Shown here piece by piece: positions 63,901-64,000 of a stretch of DNA of 64,000 nucleotides. The stretch comes from Holtermannia corniformis (Eukaryota; Basidiomycota; Tremellomycetes; Holtermanniales). The stretch spans positions 134,015-198,014 of the forward strand of contig BCIJ01000032.1 in NCBI GenBank assembly GCA_001599935.1. Reading direction: 5' to 3'. Below the pieces are notes generated by a model. It ran no database searches. It was not told the DNA's origin and saw only the letters and a list, made by a program, of their open reading frames with translations. The position numbers and the translations under genes are program-made. Within the stretch, counting starts at the first letter, position 1, and each line of letters starts with the position of its first letter.

Positions 63901-64000
63901 AGACCTGGCGACACGCGATGCGCGGGAAGAATGGCGAAGATTGGCTGAGGGCGGCTCAGTCAGAGCTTAACAGCTTGGATCGGAAGCGGACGTGGGAAAT
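60903..64000 (+). CDS. Copia Gag-Pol polyprotein, truncated by the window
   Basis: Starts at ATG 60903 (MSDNTGTAKGVGSTFIAKIP). Gag contains LTGIDNYSAWRSAVLAYLR, EYLRTDVEDLASTREQWEYL and an RG-rich stretch, then the zinc knuckle CYNCGKAGHYARDC (61854-61895). The protease motif reads TWLVDSACTASVSPD, with DSA in place of the usual DSG. Pre-integrase: LEHRRLGHIGVPRLIELAKR, then CSTCQSYKAVRAPKG. Integrase core: LSLIHIDLAGPF (first Asp), RIRSDGESVLDSKEAKAWYG (second Asp) and HTPELNGKAERTIRTIKEG (Glu). A disordered acidic/Pro-rich linker follows, and the RT region starts PKTWRHAMRGKNGEDWLRAA before the edge. No introns or stops in about 1,030 codons; N at 62678 leaves one residue unknown. Confidence 0.9.
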   Translation, partial: MSDNTGTAKGVGSTFIAKIPVLTGIDNYSAWRSAVLAYLRSEQADAVVLGLVQRPGIPPRLFGIEPEDAAANESLRMAFARATSIVPAGLNDAESKEFREFNRQEAKGAVILLTIAEYLRTDVEDLASTREQWEYLEKIHPIGTDNVRNKIKRQLATLVLTSTSPTDMRTHIIRFNSLISQAKAARLDSLLEVGTRIQSFVDTLGAEFTLWKQNFKQERRLEAEGQWVATMNKLWNEEIIARETARGQGEVAMFVSKPKGARKDRRDDDNGRTRTPRPANADADKDSVKKDARSRGSRGRGRPGRGSRGEGRDRDDGCYNCGKAGHYARDCRQPKREKGEEAKLLSYDSADSINEYAQMARRTDAPPSNQHPLSPSPTDTWLVDSACTASVSPDRSLINRYRHLDQLVRFNVAEDGTQIDAIGVGETELRLEGSGKTITVSPVYFAPKASNNLLSATSMLSKGWAMYADARGGHLAKGEGKIRLTMKLDRFLHADAVRDGHAAYHVAQVSKLELEHRRLGHIGVPRLIELAKRGLLRYSYDEIRTDGFKGADCSTCQSYKAVRAPKGRTLPRADEDLSLIHIDLAGPFEPSXIGNMWLVVIVDDRSGAVAAVPTAKKSDALDVLRKIVTLWERQFGKIVKRIRSDGESVLDSKEAKAWYGQLGILHQVSPRHTPELNGKAERTIRTIKEGTRAMVNGSGMGHAYWDRASEYAAVILNKSTIDRAGVSAWEKITGRQAGLASVREFGSYGYAQLPQGTRSKASFETPNGRLCRIIGQRIDMSGWIVEFADSGDVQYSRDVRLHTGPVRPTIEAEPIESITRQEDTEGFVEIPTSLGDEANNHADDASEHQAEDDSEAEVVEPRLAAGQAAGEPAEPAEPRAAAPKAAKTKTKTIGVTTIDLPRASPDHHLLPHEQVDKPSGVIVTNRLIEELRRKETQSKERLSAEEKGIWNRWRRFQIPEAQPTQSDSPVDLGRGKRASQPSARLRQSAFANELDEDEPKTWRHAMRGKNGEDWLRAAQSELNSLDRKRTWE

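Larger units (their letters stand above)
60598..64000 (+). mobile_element. Ty1/copia LTR retrotransposon, 5' part, cut by the window edge
   Basis: Order of parts: 5' LTR (60598-60848), tRNA-Lys-type primer-binding site (60849-60861), gag-protease-integrase-RT frame from 60903. Integrase precedes reverse transcriptase, which defines copia rather than gypsy. The frame is open from 60903 to the edge, so the copy looks recent and possibly active. One undetermined base (N) occurs at 62678. The bases just outside the LTR are CAAAG (60593-60597), a candidate target-site duplication that can only be checked with the other end. Confidence 0.88.

Noticed and set aside
1..64000. CRISPR arrays, rRNA genes, bacterial operons or a secondary-metabolite cluster
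   Set aside because: No regularly spaced repeats, no rRNA-like sequence, and no synthase backbone genes (PKS, NRPS, terpene) were seen; the genes are unrelated eukaryotic housekeeping and transport genes.

Overview
The window looks like a piece of nuclear chromosome from a compact, intron-rich basidiomycete fungus. Protein genes on both strands are broken by many very small GT-AG introns: those I could place are mostly 43-65 nt with CTAAC/CTGAC-like branch sites, and a few are longer. The best diagnostic proteins are fungal: an Hsp9/12-type stress protein, a siderophore-iron transporter, a Mak32-like kinase, a SulP sulfate permease and a Ty1/copia element. I cannot name the species. Splice sites were placed by eye from GT/AG, reading frame and family motifs, so start and stop coordinates are better supported than internal exon borders.

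Layout. 1-1694 (-): 5' part of PWP2 (ribosome biogenesis). 2052-6868 (+): a coiled-coil protein and a Caprin-like protein. 6972-10451 (-): an ankyrin-DIL protein. 10938-13050: a small unknown gene, then a divergent pair of small stress-type proteins (one Hsp9/12). 13277-15993 (-): SulP sulfate permease. 16159-17080 (+): an unknown gene with an internal stop. 17109-18523 (-): Mak32-like PfkB kinase. 19218-21376 (+): NCS1 permease. 21694-23869 (-): membrane protein resembling SRF1. 24263-25438 (+): G-patch protein. 26479-28465 (+): siderophore transporter behind a consensus iron-GATA site. 28559-29720 (-): NmrA-like protein. 30007-30966 (+): Sur7/PalI-like membrane protein. 31357-34450 (-): MTQ2 eRF1 methyltransferase and a SET-MYND protein. 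35592-35686 (-): an intron-containing tRNA-Ser(AGA). 35791-36213 (-): a secreted Cys/Thr-rich protein. 36853-38579 (-): choline kinase. 39299-41893 (+): DENN-domain protein.

42.1-43.9 kb (-): three tandem paralogues (81-88 aa) of a cysteine-rich family with a conserved 3' intron. 44348-47728 (+): MFS transporter with a very long cytosolic loop. 47771-54131 (-): LisH-WD40 protein, membrane/coiled-coil protein and a penta-EF-hand protein whose first intron is 867 nt. 54667-58188 (+): a large PPR-like mitochondrial protein.

58.2-64 kb is an accessory zone. It holds a second cysteine-rich family (one decayed and two intact 96-aa copies, all +), a strong hairpin, and a Ty1/copia retrotransposon. 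The element has a 251-bp 5' LTR, a primer-binding site matching the anticodon arm of tRNA-Lys(CUU), and a gag-pol frame that runs off the right edge. The two cysteine-rich clusters share a cysteine core and look like one undescribed small metal-binding or redox protein superfamily; this is the most novel content here.

The remaining genes are ordinary housekeeping and transport functions, without operon-like logic. Spacing is tight (tens to a few hundred bases), and several divergent pairs share short promoters.
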